Shown: positions 45,251 to 60,700 of the stretch, one piece after another | How the letters are laid out: each line of letters starts with the position of its first letter | Numbering within the stretch: position 1 is the first letter of the stretch | Source of the DNA: Culex pipiens pallens | Taxonomy: Eukaryota > Arthropoda > Insecta > Diptera > Culicidae | Direction: 5' to 3' | Length of the DNA: 64,000 nucleotides | Assembly (NCBI RefSeq): GCF_016801865.2 | Contig: NC_068938.1 | Span: 1,674,001-1,738,000, forward strand | Program-made: the position numbers and the translations under genes | Notes under the pieces: model-generated | The model's input: only the letters and a program-made list of their open reading frames with translations | What the model was told of the DNA's origin: nothing | The model's database searches: none

Positions 45251-45784
45251 CTACTTTCCACGAAAACGTAATTGGTAGCTGGCACAAACAAAAAAAAAGA
45301 GCGCAAAGTCCCATGCTCTCAAACCACTTGTAGCGCATGAATGAATCACAGCTTTATGAATGAAAAGCAAGCCTACTCAGTTCAAACAGGCGCGTGTGCT
45401 CTCTCACCACTTGATTTCTCTCTCTCGTTTGAGAGTGATCTTCTCGCGAGGATCGCGCGACGCCACGCGCGCGCCTTCTAGATCGAGCGTCGCGAGGTGT
45501 TTCGTTCGATCTTCGACGGCGGCGTCGCTACCTTACGGCATTACTCATTCGATGGTCAATTTAGCGCGAATTTCGCGGGATTCACTGGGGTTGACTCAGT
45601 TTAACTTTGACCGTTGGCGCGATCGGATCGTGGGGATTTGGATCTTTGAGATCTTTTGTTTAATGAGATTTTGGTGTTTAAAATGTGACACTTTAGTGAG
45701 AGTTTAGCACAAACAAGTAAATGAATCTCGCCAGCAGAGGCTTTAGTGTAAACAAATGGAATTATCATCGTATGCGGCGAAAAG

Positions 45785-48700
45785 ATGCAAGATGACCCGA
45801 TCGCACGTAATAGTCCAGAAGATGGTGATACCTCCGAGGAGGGTGAAGAAAGTGACGGTGATAGTGCCCTTATCTACGTACCTACGAATCCCCTCGAATG
45901 GACCACGGACCACATTCATTCGTGGGTTCGGTGGCTGTCGAAAAAGTTTCAAATCTTCCCACCGTTGGAACCGGTGCGATTCCCGAGCAGTGGAGCCGAC
46001 CTGGCCAAGTTTACCAAGGCGGACTTTTGGGTGTGTGCCGGTTCGAAGGCCGGAGGTAACGCCCTGGCCAGGCACTATGCCCACCTGCGACAGATTGGAA
46101 GCGGCGGCGCCGAGGACAGCACGCTGGCCAACGCCGTTGATCCCGGTAATAACCCACTAGCAGTACTATCGGCTAAATCTTGATAAATGACCAACGGACG
46201 CTGCTTGCTTCCGTTACATTAGTCTCTCTCTCTCTCTTTCGAAACCGGGGAGGTGTGAGTGATTGCCGAATCCGGTCCGGAAATGAGGATAGGAAGAATT
46301 GTGATTATATGGTCCAGTTTCAAGCATCCTTTTGCCGGAGTGTGTGTGTGTTTGTGATAATCCTCTGGACTTTTGTTCTCAACACGTGAAGTTCAACTCG
46401 CAGGGGAAAGGGCAATAAAATAAACTTTGCCTGATTGCTATCGGAAAATGGATTCAATTAAGTATAATAATGGTTTCCCGAATAGATTTACCGGTATTGA
46501 TGTGATGTGTTTATTTTGGAGGGAATTCATCTGAATTTGATTTTTTCATCTGATAAGGCAGTGATAAAGCCTTTCCTCTCGGAGTTTGTTTATTCCGCAT
46601 GAAGATACGTGACGATTTTTCGTACGATTTTATAATGTGGACTTTTCTAACAAAATTACGCAAAATAAAGTCCTGTCAACTCCAGAAAATTTCATTTATA
46701 CAACTTATATACAACCTGGGCTACACAGTGAAAAAAAGGGTAAATTTGGAAGGTGTTATTTTGGAAGTTTGAATATCACTTCTTTAATGTAGTAATTTTA
46801 CCTCAATTTAGACTGAAAAAGTGGCATTACACCAGAAAAGTGGTAAAATTACACATTTTTTCTAACATAAAAGATGTACCCCTCCCAGATGTAATATTAC
46901 CATGATTTTTTTACTGTGTAGTCTTCATGGGATTTCAATAAAACTGTTGAATATAATTCATAATAAACCAAAACAAAAACAACTTAAATAAGTATTAAAA
47001 CTGAAATTACGTGCCATGGTTTCAACATTTTAAGCATTTTCTTTTGTGGAAAGAATTTTATTTGCGGCGCTGAACAGCGGAAATTCATAAAAAAAATTAA
47101 AATATATTTAAACCAGCCCAAACATGCTAAATACGATTACGCTGCTACAAATATTTTCGAAAGTTTTTGTCCATTTTAAAGTTTCACGAGAAGAAATCCT
47201 TACGTCGTAAAAAATTAGATATTTATTTATTTATTTTTTTTGCTGAGTTCTCACTTTATGATTATGATGAGAAAAAAAAATTAAAGCTATTTTTTTGAAT
47301 TTCTAATTATGACAATTTTGAGAGTTTTTCAACTTATTCAAATATTTACAGATCTTTGAAAAGTCTGACCTCAAACATACATTTGTTAATTTTCTATTCT
47401 CATAATTTAAAGCCAGTCTTCCATAGAAAGTTTGTCAACATAAAAAAATACGATGTGTACTCAACTCAATTCGGCAAATATATCCACCAATATGAATCAG
47501 GATATGTTGAATATACTCTGCTTTGGCTCAGGACCAACCTTATTTTTCTAAAACGAACGCGTCTCATAAATAATTGATTTTAGTATGTTATCATAAAAAC
47601 TTGAAATAAAATTTGCAATGGGTTTACAAACGTGTTTTTTTCATTCTCATGAATCCTACAAAAAAAAATTCCAAGAAAAAGATTTTCGAAATATTTTTTA
47701 GCGAATAGATTTAGCAATTGCATAGCTTAATATTGGTTTAAATATAGTTTTTTGTGCATTCTATTTGTTAGGAAAACTATGTAATGTAATTTTCTGTGAT
47801 TTAAATTTCCCTAAAGAAAAATATGTTTTATTCAAATAAAGTATCCTAAAACTGAAAATTATTTCCTAATCAAATCAATGTGAGGATGATTACCAGTTTC
47901 TAAATTAAATTTTATGTTTCGCAGAATTGCCACCAATTTGAGGTCAACAATAGAACAATTATACTACCTTTTCAACCTAGAACAACCACTTACTTGCGGG
48001 AAATTCCAAAACCACAAGCCCTTTAAAATTATAGCTTTAGCCTTCAACCTCCGACACAAAAGCAAAACACCCCCTTAACCAATAATGGCCCTCTGCCTAG
48101 AACATTTCTGTGATTCACCCAAGTCGACATCATTGATCATTGAGCAGGTTTTTACAAGGAATTATGTTAATTTAAACAATAAAGTCCCTGCCCGGTTAAG
48201 CCCTGTTCCCACTGTTGACATTTATATCAATTTCACCCTCGAACCGAAAAACCGTCGTCGGGTTCGTCACCACAGGCCACAGGGGGTCCTTCCGTCTTGG
48301 CCAAATTCCGGATGCGGGGGAGGTGCGACCAAATCATTGTGAGCTGTGCTGTTTTTCTATCGCTGCCACTTTCCTGCTGGCGGAAATGTGGCAGGAAGGA
48401 AGTGTTTATAAATTGAATAAGGTACGATTTCCTTTCGCTCCACGTTTCGAGAGAGTGAGACACCGAAACCGTGGGTGGTAGTTCGGCGGAAAATGGCGAA
48501 ATTGTCTCATGTTATTTCTGTAACTTAATATTTTCATCATTTTTAAGAATGTATTAACTAGTTTGTTTTGCCTTTTTATCAAACATTTGCTTTGCTTTTT
48601 GTCATTTTTTTAGGTGTTGAATAACATTTTCAACCAAAAAGTACCTTAGATAAAAAATATGACCTTTAAAAAAATAATTATTTTTTAGAAGAAATAGCAA

Positions 48701-51700
48701 CACTGCCAAATGAATTTTGATTACTTTTGTCATACCGTAAAAAGGGGTGACTTTGATAGTTTTGCGATTTTTCCGCAAAATGAAGAGTACAATTAAAATA
48801 CGTACGGAATTGTTTAGAATCATACTCACCGTGGTAGAGAAGTGTTCAAAATTTCTAAAAAAACTTATCATAAAATTTTGAAAAGTTTAAAAAGTTAGTT
48901 AACTATAGTTAAGAAAATGTTGATGAAAGTCATTATTCTAAACTTCTCAAAGTGTCATGACTTTCTCAATGAACATGATTTTGAATCGGAAAACGGAATG
49001 CATTTTCAGATTCTTTGGACAATTTTCCACTAGGAGAAGTTTAAATCAGTTTGTAAACGATAAATATTATATGTTTTTGAAACACAATTAAAAAAAATCT
49101 CCAAATTTATAGGCAATTTCAGTTGAACAACTTTCATGTAAAATGTGAAAACTTGTGATTCGTGCTTCGAATTCAGTATTAAATGCAATATAAATCGATA
49201 ATTCTATAAACAAAACTAGTTTTAACAAATTTCAGGCAAAATTCCGACTTTTTAACAATTTTACCTAAAATTTATATGCATTTAGTTAAAACGCTTTTAA
49301 ACTTAGTTAACTAAATATAAACATTGGTTTTTTTCTTAAAAATTATATCAGCTACTTTAGTGATGGTACATTTAACGTACAAATAAAGTTTGAAGTTTGA
49401 ACATCTTAAATATGATTTTAATAAGAAAAACTATGACTATCAAAGTCACCCCGGAATTTAAATAAAGAATTTTTAACGTAACTATTTTTCTAAACACTAT
49501 TGAAAAAACTTTTTTACAAAATAGGGCATAGACTTTGTGTGGCCTATCCCAGTACATGTTTTAAAAATAATAATCTTGAGAAAAACCTTACCCGTTGGAA
49601 AATATTCCAAAAACAAACTGAAATCCTATCAAAGTCACCCCGGTTTACGGTAAATAAAAAAATTGCATTTTTTGTCATCACATAATGCGAATTTTCAAAA
49701 TAAGTTATTTTGCGCCATTTAATTTCTGTGTAAAAATCCCAAATTAATCTATTTGCAATGTAACTTTGTATTACTGAAGGTTTCTAAGCAATACTTACAA
49801 CTTTGTCGATGAAACCGAATCGATCAGAAAATCTGTTCTTTAGATACAGATTTTTGAATATTCCAATAACCTTTTAGCATGGACGGTTGCAATAATTGTA
49901 TGGAGTTTTGTGTGGACGAACCAATTATAGAAAATGACTTATTTGGTCGTAAAAAAGTTGCACGCAAAGTTTCATCAAAATTTGAAACTAAAAAAACTCA
50001 ATTGACGATATCAACTTTTGATACAATTTACAATGTTAAAAAAATAAACTTGTTGTGAAATTTTCCGAAAATTTTCTTAAAGCCAATCCTAACATTTGGA
50101 AAAGTCTAATAACCTAGATTTGGATGCTTTCGAATGTTCAAATCTGATTAAACTTTCGAAATAATCTTATAAAAACGTTACTTAATCCACCAGAAGGTGG
50201 TTGCTGCCTTCCTCCTAAAAGCCTTGCAATCACACACTACGAAAGCTTTGGCTAACGCTTACTTAGTAAAGACACTATTCATCTGAGTGCTGCCATCTAT
50301 GATAAATTTAATGAACCATTTGAAGTCCTGCCATCTATGATAAATTTAATGAACCATTTGAAAGCACTGTGTGCGTGCACTGAGCGGAAAGTTCCGACAG
50401 CTATCCGCCGGAGCTTTCAAATTATGTAAATAATGACCCTTTTTTGTATCAACCAAAACAGTTTTTCGAACATAACTTTTAAAGTACTGCACCAAACCGG
50501 ATGAAATTAAAAAAAGACTTAAAGAACCTGAAGACTAGTCAAAAATCATAGATCCGGACAAAATCAATCGAGCCAGTTCCGAGAAAAGTGAGTGAGAAAA
50601 AAAAATTCTACGTCCATCCACACGCACAGACATTTGCTCAGAATTTGATTCTGAGCCGATATGTATACGTAAAGGTATATCTTGGAGGCTTATTTAACAC
50701 TGGAACGCCCAACGCATGTCAGACTTACACGGACGCCCAAGCCTCCCAAAAAAGTTGGAACGGTAACTTCAACTCGCTGGTTCTCGGGCATTACTCAACC
50801 AATCGGGACGATTCTTGTTTCCACTGATTTGTAAGAATGTCTAGATGATTCTAGAACTTTGCAGAACTTAATTTGATCAAATCTGTAATTTCTGTGACCG
50901 AAAACATCGTTCCACCTTTTTTAAAACGACTGCCTCCGCGGAATTTTCGGCGATTTTTTTTTTTACACGCGAAAAAAAAAGTTGGAACGATGTCTTTGAT
51001 CGCAAAAATTACAGATTTGATCAAATTTAATTCTGCAAAGTTCTAGAATCATCTAGACATCCTAACAAATCACTGGAAAGAAGAATCATCTTGATTGGTT
51101 GAGTTATGCCCGAGAACTATTGAGTTGAAGTTACCGTTCCAACTTTTTTGGAGCCTTGGGCGTTGGAATGTTAAAAAGTTCAATTTTTGAGTGATTTTGT
51201 AGCCTTGCCTTTGCCTTGAGGAAGGCAAAACGATTTTTTTTTTGGAAATTCATGATTTTGTAAAAATCTAAGTTTTGGGTTTATCAATAATTAACATTGT
51301 TAATTTCCCAAATAAAGAACTTTTTTTCGAATTTAGGTTTTCGTAAAAAATATATTTTTTTTCATGGTATAACTGTTTGTTTATAAACTGTTCTCATCAT
51401 TACATACAGTTTTGCTGAAGAAACCAAATTGTTCAGAAAATCCCTTGCCATGATATAGATTTTCGAATAGTTACATATTGTATTTGTATGGATATCTGCA
51501 AAAACTAAATGGAGCGTTGTATGGACCAACGATGCAAAGTTGCTGTTTAGGACATAGGGAAGCCCTCGAAATTTTTTTAACAAAATATAATTTGAAGAAA
51601 TCTGCCAATTGCGGGGAATATTTTTCGCTAAATTAAAGTCAGTATTCCGAAAATTGATTTTTTGATCTTCGGCAAAGTTATGTTATTTAAAAAATAAAAT

Positions 51701-54700
51701 TTGTTAAAAAAGAAATAAATTTTGTCAGTTTATTCTTGGTTTAAGTTTTACCTAATTAGCCAAATGTTTTTATTTACAATTTTCAACTATTGTTTTTTTT
51801 CCAAAAGTAATGATTAACAAATTATCCTCGGTTTAATTTCCAACACGTACTAGGGGAAATATACCCATTTTAATCACTCTAAGCCGTTCGACCAATTCTC
51901 ATCACTTTTGCCGTTTCCGCTATTAAATCATCATTTTCAGATGTATCAACAATGGAGAGTTGCTTGCTCACTTTTCTTTGAGCTATTTATTACTTTGGAA
52001 CAGTCAAAAACACTTTATTAAAGCTGTAATTCATGATCAAAATGCTGATAGGCCGATAATAGAAATAGGCTGAAAAAGGGTATAGTTCCTCTATAAGCCA
52101 TTTTGACCAATAGCACACATTACCGTTTTCTCAAAAATCCTGCGAAATAAAATAAAATATATTTCTTAAAATCCTTGCTTGAAAAAAAAAATAATCAAAA
52201 ATTATCACAAAATGCTTATTACAGTTAAAAAATCATTTCCTGAGCTAGAGCATTTTTATTTCAAAATGCAGAAATGAACGTTTTACAATGTAAGCTTAAT
52301 AGTTTAGAATCGATTGTACAAGTTTTTTCAATGGAAATTTAATATTTTAGCAATATTTATTTGGCCACTATTTTTTTGGATTTTTTTTGAAAGACCTTAA
52401 TTGATTTGAATCACGAATTTCATTGTTATCAAATTCTATCCTGGCTTATAACAAAAAAACAAGATTTTTGAATGTTTGGCATTCAAAAAAGTTTTTTTAT
52501 CACATTTGAAAAATATTTCTCTAAGCAAAGGCAGCAATTCTCTTAATATTTTTCTTGTAAACCATTTTCACAGAATTAACAACACAATCTCTTGGATTTT
52601 TTTTAAAAAGAAAGTTTACCTCCCATAACTTAAAATATGAAATAAACAAGAAAAAAAAATTAATCAAATATATATTAACAATTAAACATTTGTCTAACTG
52701 TTTTATAATATTAACCACTTTAAATAAAATGCACCTTTATTGAAAAAATAAATAAAGTTCTATTTGTAACGATAAGCCAAGTATCTGAATAACACAAAGC
52801 AGCAGAACCATTCCGGAGCAAAGTTCAACAAGAATTGCTTGTGCAATGTCACCGACACCGACGAAGAGGGCGACGACAGTCTTTACGCGGGGACAGATAG
52901 TGAAATTTTAAATCCTTATGAATAAATTACCAATAGAACAAACCGCAGGAGTCTGCAGTTATTGAATTTTTCTAAATTCCCATCCCGGGGACCGTCCATA
53001 AACGGTGTCACTCCCACCCCCTCCCAAGTTCCAAACAAAAGGTGCCAACACACTTAAGCGCGTGCCAATCATCTAAATTACCTCTAATCAACTGATACGA
53101 CGAGTGGGTGAAATTTCACTTTTTCTCAGACGAGCTGCTGATAAAATCTCCTGTGGAAGACCCCTTCCTGTTCCGAGAGAAACAGGGGGAAAAGCCAGAA
53201 AATCTTTTGCTCTCTCTTTTGTTGACACAGGAATTAAGTGCGGCTCATGCGCTTCCGCAGCAAACAAACAAACTCGAACTCTCGCCAAAAAGGAGCAAAG
53301 GAAAGGGGACTCTTCTGAATCTTCGCCGAACAACAAAAGATTCCCTCTGCGGAAGTGGTTGGTCGTCGCGTCTGACGGTCAGTCGCGTAACAACCTTTCC
53401 ACTGTAACGTCACCAGTCACGTAGTCGTGACACGAGCGCGCGGGCTTTTTGACAACGTCGTGGTCGTGAGTTCGTGGAAAATGAGCACAAGTGTTGAGTC
53501 AGTGAGTTTGGCGGCGGCCGCCGGCCTCAGCTCGACGATGTGGAGATTTTCCGAGGATCTGCACGTCGCGAGGAGATTTGCATCCGCCGCCGCCGTGCGG
53601 GTTTATCCCGGAAACCACTACAATCATCATCACGCGCATCACCATCACCATCATCATAGGAGTTTGCCACTGCTGTACGGAGGTAGTTCATCGGGTTTCA
53701 TCCGGCAGTAATTTATATGGAGAGCAGGTTGAACGCGAAAGTGATTCAAACGTGATGGGTGGAAAAGTTGATAATAAAAAAAACACCCGACTATAATGGA
53801 TTTTTCTAAAACGGAAAACTAATAATTTTATTCGTGTGTGTACCCGGTGTACCCACCCGCAGGCCGGCAGCGAAATACTACCAAATGTCTTCAAAATTAT
53901 TTTATTAATATTTGAAAATGTTTATGGCCCTGAAAACAGATAGAAAAAAGTTGTATTTAATTCAATTAATTAATTTATTTAATAAATTAAATTATTCAAC
54001 AATCTGGTCAAGTCAAAATATTTAATGCAACTTGAATTTTCATCGATATCATTTCAATTCAATATCCACTTCAAAAAATCGTTAAAAAGCACCAAAGAGC
54101 AAAATCCACACTTATCAAATTCTTAAAGCTTCTATTGAAAAAACTCAAACGAATGCTTGTAAACTGGTGTGTTTTGCAATGTTTATTTTCTGGACAGTTT
54201 ATGACACCTTGATTTTTTTTAATGGTTCGTGTCTCAAACTGCTTCTGATTAAATTCCTTTTGGCCAGTTGCCACACTTGCAGCAATTTCAGGGTGTGTCA
54301 AGATAGCCCGGTCTAGTGCATCCATCCCGGAAATTCCCGGGACAAAATTCACGGGATTTTCCCAAAATCGGGAATTTACCAAACCCGTGATTTTTTTACA
54401 ATTTGACCCGGTAATTTCCGAAATTGAAAAAAAAAAATAACAAATTTTGGTCAGGAAATTCAGATTTGGATGTGGAAACAAATGACAAGTTTGTATTAAG
54501 CATATATCAGCAATAATTTGGATTATTAGGGAAAAATTGTTAAAATTTTTGTTTATAGATCCGGAAAAAACCCAGCGCCTATAATATTTTCTATTTTATC
54601 TCTATAAAAACTGAGTATTACATTTGTTATTTTAAATATAAAAATATCATACTATATTATTTATCAAACACCGAAATCTGGGGCAAATCAGCACAAATGT

Positions 54701-57700
54701 AACTAACTAGGCAATTTAAAAAAAAAATGATAATGTTTTGAATGACTTCGAATGACAAGAACAGAACAGAACATAACATTTCGTACACCGATTTCCAAAT
54801 TTATTGCTCTAAAATCTTCTGAACCTATTCAGACTGTAGTCCTGATTTTCCCCAGTTGGCGATAGTAACTAAGATAATTTGTAAAATATGTTTTATATAA
54901 AACATGAAATTCAAAATTTATCTAAAATCATTCATTGACAAGTGTTATTTGTTGTCACATCTAGTTTTTTTAAGACATTTTCAAAGAAATTTTTCGAACT
55001 TTTACAGTCATGTAATGTAAAAAAATATATAAAAGTATATAAAAGAAATATATTTTTAAAAGATGTATTTAATTTGCATCACATTGGATAACAATTGTAG
55101 TTCATTTAAAATAAATAGCACAACAATACTTTATTTACTATTAACAAACTGTCGTCCTTGGTTGGGTTGAAGTTTAGATTATCGCCTTTTTATATTAATG
55201 AGCTATACATATGATTTCTAAGCTTGACAAACATAACAATTACATTGAAAAGGTAGATTTGAAAAGTTTAAAAAAAAAATCTCAGGATTTGAAAAATATT
55301 ATTCCCGTTTCCCGGGAAATTCAAAACCCGGGAAAATTGGACGCCCTAGCCCGGTCAGATCGAAACTTCTTTCATATGGAAAGTGACCACAGAATATCTC
55401 AGGATTGAAATCAAATTGTGGGGATCAGTGAAGGTCAAAAGGCGAGACATTGAAAACTGCACAAAATGGCGATCTTAACTCAATTTGGCACAAAATGAAC
55501 GTTAAACAAGATATCACGACCACGATAATTTGGTACCAGTGGCATTTTATGCATCTTTTGATACTTAATTCATTATTATTTTATAAATCAGGCAATTATA
55601 TTTTTTGTATATTTTAATTTGAGACCTTAACGTTCAAATTAAAAAAATGGATACAGGAAAACGTTAAATTTTACGTAATGTTACGTAAAGTATAAAATTT
55701 TATGAATTTTTCACGGGTTCAGTGAAATCGTGACAATTTACTAATACCAGTGATAAGTGGGTTTTCTCGCTCTAAAATAGTAAACTTTTTGGGGACGATT
55801 ATTTCAAAACACCCTAATTTACAAAATTGAAAACGGAACGTGAAATACGTAAAAATAATCTGGAAAAAAAATCCAGTTGAAAGGCCAGATATTATTTTCT
55901 ACACTTTGTTCCATATCAATCGAGTTTTTATTACCATCACCAATTTGACCGTGATGCCCGAGGATTGTTTTTTCATTTGATATGCATGTCATCTAAGATT
56001 GTTGCTGAATCAGATTATTTAACAAGACAGACACAGAGTGAAATTTGTAACAGTTACTTTTTTTAGGCATCGCAAATCCAGTTAAATCTCGATTTTTTCT
56101 TCATAATTTGTATTTTTTTTGTATGGAAATTTAATTCAAATTGAAAATAATATTTAACGCTCTTGTCAAGTCAAAATGCGTAATTCAGCTTGAATTTTCT
56201 TCGATACTGATGGTTAAATTGTGTTTGCAATGTTTACAGAAACGTAACAGAAATTATATTCTAATTATCTTTCGACAGTCTATGCATCATAATTCTGCCA
56301 ATCAGGCTTACAATTAGTTTTTTTTGTTCCCTGCTAATCTTAACAGATAACATATTTGCAAAATTATAAACATTTGTGTATTTAATATAACGAGTTTTTA
56401 CGAAAAGTATCAAATTTCACGAAATCCCATTCATCCTTTTTGGTCCCACCCTAAAGTTTCGTCTTTTTCGCGAAAATTGTTAAAAACCTCAATTTTAAAA
56501 CTGTGATATCTCAGGAACCACAAATCGTAGAAGGTTTATCCAGGGCTTATTGTGATGAAAATTGGACGTAGAATCGATTGACGATTATTTCCAGTGTTGC
56601 TTATTTTTTTTGTACTGACCCAATATTTTAACTTTAATATTGACTTCACCATCGAGTTTCTGAGAAAAAATTGGTATCAACATTTGAATGAAAAAAGTGT
56701 TTTAAAATGCATTTTACACCTGCCCAGATTGGAGAGATTTTTTTTTTCGTCCAAAAAAAACTTTTTGCGGTGCGTACAGCGAATTTCACAAAAATTAAAA
56801 ATATTTTTGATCGATCACAGACATGCTAAAAATGGTTTTAAACGCAGGAAAATGCATTTCTAATTGTTTTCAGTTGGCTAGACTCCTATTTCCTTTAAAA
56901 TTTTGAAGTTTTTTGATTTTTTTTTCCCCCAGATTTATAAATCGGTCCGATTTTGAAGGGGGCGACATAAACTTTGAAAAATATTTGCAACGGCCTAAAT
57001 ATATTTAAAAAAAGATATTTGTTTTAAAAAATGCAAAAAAGTGTCAAAATCCACACGCTAAAGTTATAATTCGTACAGATAGTCTAGCATCACATATTTT
57101 TCATTATTTTCATTCTCAGCAAAGTCAAAATCAGCAAACGTGGGTTAGAACAATAATTCTAAAAAAATAAAAATATAGGTTATTTACTACTCATTTTTAG
57201 AGGGGGGAAAATTGAAAATATTTTTGAAAAATGCAATTGACGTTGGTGCAAACTATCAAAAAATAACATGCAGAAGTGCTTTAGGCATTTCAAATAGTGT
57301 TTGTCTCCAACTGTACTGTACTAGTATATAATGCATTTTCCAAGAACTTTTTCATTTAAATTTTGAAATTCTGGCTTGTAATTTCATTTTCCCCCTCCTC
57401 GACTTTGATCATAGCAGAAGGACTATTTGCATCGGTTTTACTATTTGATAAATACAATTTTTTACTTTTTTTTTTTACTCCAGAGCACCACTAATTTTTG
57501 GATTCAAAATTAAATTTCTCTGCAACCATTAATTTTTTCAACCTGCTTCAACTTGCATTAGTTAATATAGAATGTTAACTAATAACCATTAAAATTTCGT
57601 CCAATTTCGTCGCTCCAGTTACGAGTAATGAGGAAAAACGTAAAAAATCTCGATTTTGCTCTGGGCGGGAAGGGGTGAAATCTGATTTAGCCAAATAAAA

Positions 57701-60700
57701 AAAACTCTTTTTTTAAATGACGAATAACTGAAAACATTTTAGTTCCAAGAAATTTATCTTCAGTCCATAGAAGTGATTTATTGATGTCTTGTCGTGTCTA
57801 AATGACTCACATTTTGTGAAGCAATCTATCCGCCAAAAACACATTTTTCTCTCCAAGTGATTATGACTCTTGCAAACCACCACCAAAAAAATTAATCCAC
57901 CCCGCCGACGGCTCATCGGTGTGGTCCAACTAAGCCACTTGTCTAGCAATTTGGCGGCGGCCGCGATCTTTATTGTGGTTTTGGCGGCTTTGCCGACGGT
58001 GGCGCGTCCTTTTCCGGGTGGTAAATGATTCAGACTTAACTGGCCACCTTGTAGTGTCTGGTCACGGCGCCGCCAAAAAATTGTCTTGTCTTCTTGTGGG
58101 AAGCGATTGGCTTATGTATAATTTAAGGCAAAGATATGACGTGGATTCCGCGAATTTTGGGGGACAGAAACAGCTTGTTTTCGAATGCCAAGCGCTTTAA
58201 CGAGAAACGTTTTTTTTTCGGTGATTGTTGAACGACTTTGCGGTTGAATTCAAATTGAATCATTACCAGCATGTGGCGGTGGGAATATTTTTTAGGCTGA
58301 TTGAATAAAGAAGATCATGTTAAACAAATGATGGCAATTGCGTTATTCGTTATAAACCGAATGCAGTTTATAGAACTTATGGCAGCTTTTGCAATAATAT
58401 TTCAACAGCGCCAAAAAAACGATGGGAAATTTACTTTCCAAAAAGTTAATAATAAATTCTTAAATGAATCAAAGTAAAAATAAAACAAAACATTTTTACC
58501 TGAAAATAAACATAACTTTTGAAAAGACAAAGCAAATAAGGAAATGTGGAGTGTATTGCAAATGTTATTAATCGTTTCTTTCAATTTTATTTGCAGAGCC
58601 ATACCAACTGTTGAACGCTGCATCTCATCGTTTGGTAGCACAAGGTTAGTATTGGTCATATAGGGTAAACTCACAAAATATTGCTAGTCCCTTATTTACT
58701 TGTACTCAATCCACGACATTCTCTTAACCTACCCTAAAATCCACAATCTCACAAATACAACATAATCCAACTTCCCCTTCCTCGTCAGCGCCATCACCAT
58801 CGGTATTATTATTGTGAATCTCTCACCGTTTTTTCCCCTCTCTCTCTCAAAATCTGGTATTATTTCCTAGGTGGGCAGATCCAACTGTGGCAGTTTCTGC
58901 TCGAACTGCTCGCTGATTCGTCGAACGAGCGTTTCATCCACTGGGAGGGAACCGGCGGAGAGTTTAAGCTCACAGACCCGGACGAGGTGGCCCGGAGGTG
59001 GGGAGAGCGGAAGGCAAAGCCCAACATGAACTACGACAAGCTGAGCCGGGCGTTGAGGTGAGCTTTTTTTACGTTTGCTTGTTATTCGTCTCTCTCGTGA
59101 ATAAATTATGCTGCATCTAGGAGGATTTGGGGAGCATAAAAACTAAAAACTAAAAACTAAAAACTAAAAACTAAAAACTAAAAACTAAAAACTAAAAACT
59201 AAAAACTAAAAACTAAAAACTAAAAACTAAAAACTAAAAACTAAAAACTAAAAACTAAAAACTAAAAACTAAAAACTAAAAACTAAAAACTAAAAACTAA
59301 AAACTAAAAACTAAAAACTAAAAACTAAAAACTAAAAACTAAAAACTAAAAACTAAAAAATAAAAACTAAAAACTAAAAAATAAAAACTAAAAACTAAAA
59401 ACTAAAAACTAAAAACTAAAAACTAAAAACTAAAAACTAAAAACTAAAAACTAAAAACTAAAAACTAAAAACTAAAAACTAAAAACTAAAAACTAAAAAC
59501 TAAAAACTAAAAACTAAAAACTAAAAACTAAAAACTAAAAACTAAAAACTAAAAAAATGTCAACATAACTAAATTACCCAAAATGACAGAAATTTCCAAA
59601 CTTACCAAAATGGCCAAAATAACTGAAGATAGCCAAGATAACCAAAACTACCAAAATGACCAAATAGCCGATATTACTAAAATGATAAAATTACCGAATT
59701 ACCGAGTTTTGTTAAAACTACCAAAATTACCAAAATGACCAAAATTATCAAAATAACCGAAATAATCAAAATTACTACAATTGACAATTGACTAGATTGA
59801 CCACAATTACCGAAATGATCCAAATTACCAAAATAGCCAAAAATCAAAATTTTTGTTACTTAATAGAAGAATGCTCCCATAGAGCTAGGAATCTGAGAAA
59901 AAATATTTTCATCGAATAGCAGTGAAAAAATCATTTTTTTGCGAGTGAAATTTTAGGTAATTTGATTGAATTTGAGTTTTGACGAATTTTGATTTTTCAA
60001 TTAAATTATAGATAATCCTTTTCAAAGAGAAATTTAAAAAAAAATCAGAGGAAATTTGAGAATAACAGAGCGATTATTATAAAAAAACAAACTATTCAGG
60101 AACCTGAATCAGAATTGATGTAGAAACTTTCTTTTGTATATATATATTTGGTATATGGGTCATTCCAGGTCAACTGAGTACACTTTTGGACTCGACCTTC
60201 ACCGATTTGGACTAAACTTGGAGGGAACATTTATCTATCGAAAGTTAACAGAAATCCCAAGTTTGGTGCTTATTGGACCATCCCTCTATTTTTGGCACCG
60301 CCCTCTTTTTTGGCGATTTTCTAAAAAACTTTTTTTTCTTTTAATCATAACTTTGCAACTATTTGAGCAAAAGACTTTCTACAGGTTGCATTTTATAGAA
60401 AATTGTCCAAGGAATTCGATAAAAATAAAATTTTAACCCTTAAATGCCCACTAATATTATATTTTTACGTTTTAAGTATAAAAATTCAGTTTTGAGCAAT
60501 TGCTTATATTTTTATTTGTTTTATTTTATCACCATCGTGTTCCCCGGACAATTTAACATAATAATCAATGTAGACTTCAAACTAAAATGAACTATTGACG
60601 AGATACAGCGATTTTACTGAAAAAAGTTTGATTTTGCGCAGCACTCGGAAGTTCATGGTGTACTTTTCAACAAAAAGGAATGAATCTCGCATAATTCGGT

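Larger units (their letters stand above)
46146..53480. other. Ets65A intron between the two first exons
   Basis: Mostly repeats: a MITE at 46731-46921, foldback-family relics at 49790-50050 and 51360-51560, and a TGCCTTCCTC-type element at about 50185-51235. A GC-richer unique block at 48120-48480 has no domain-bearing frame and could be an intronic control element. A short coding-like fragment lies at 52787-52925. Confidence 0.5.
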
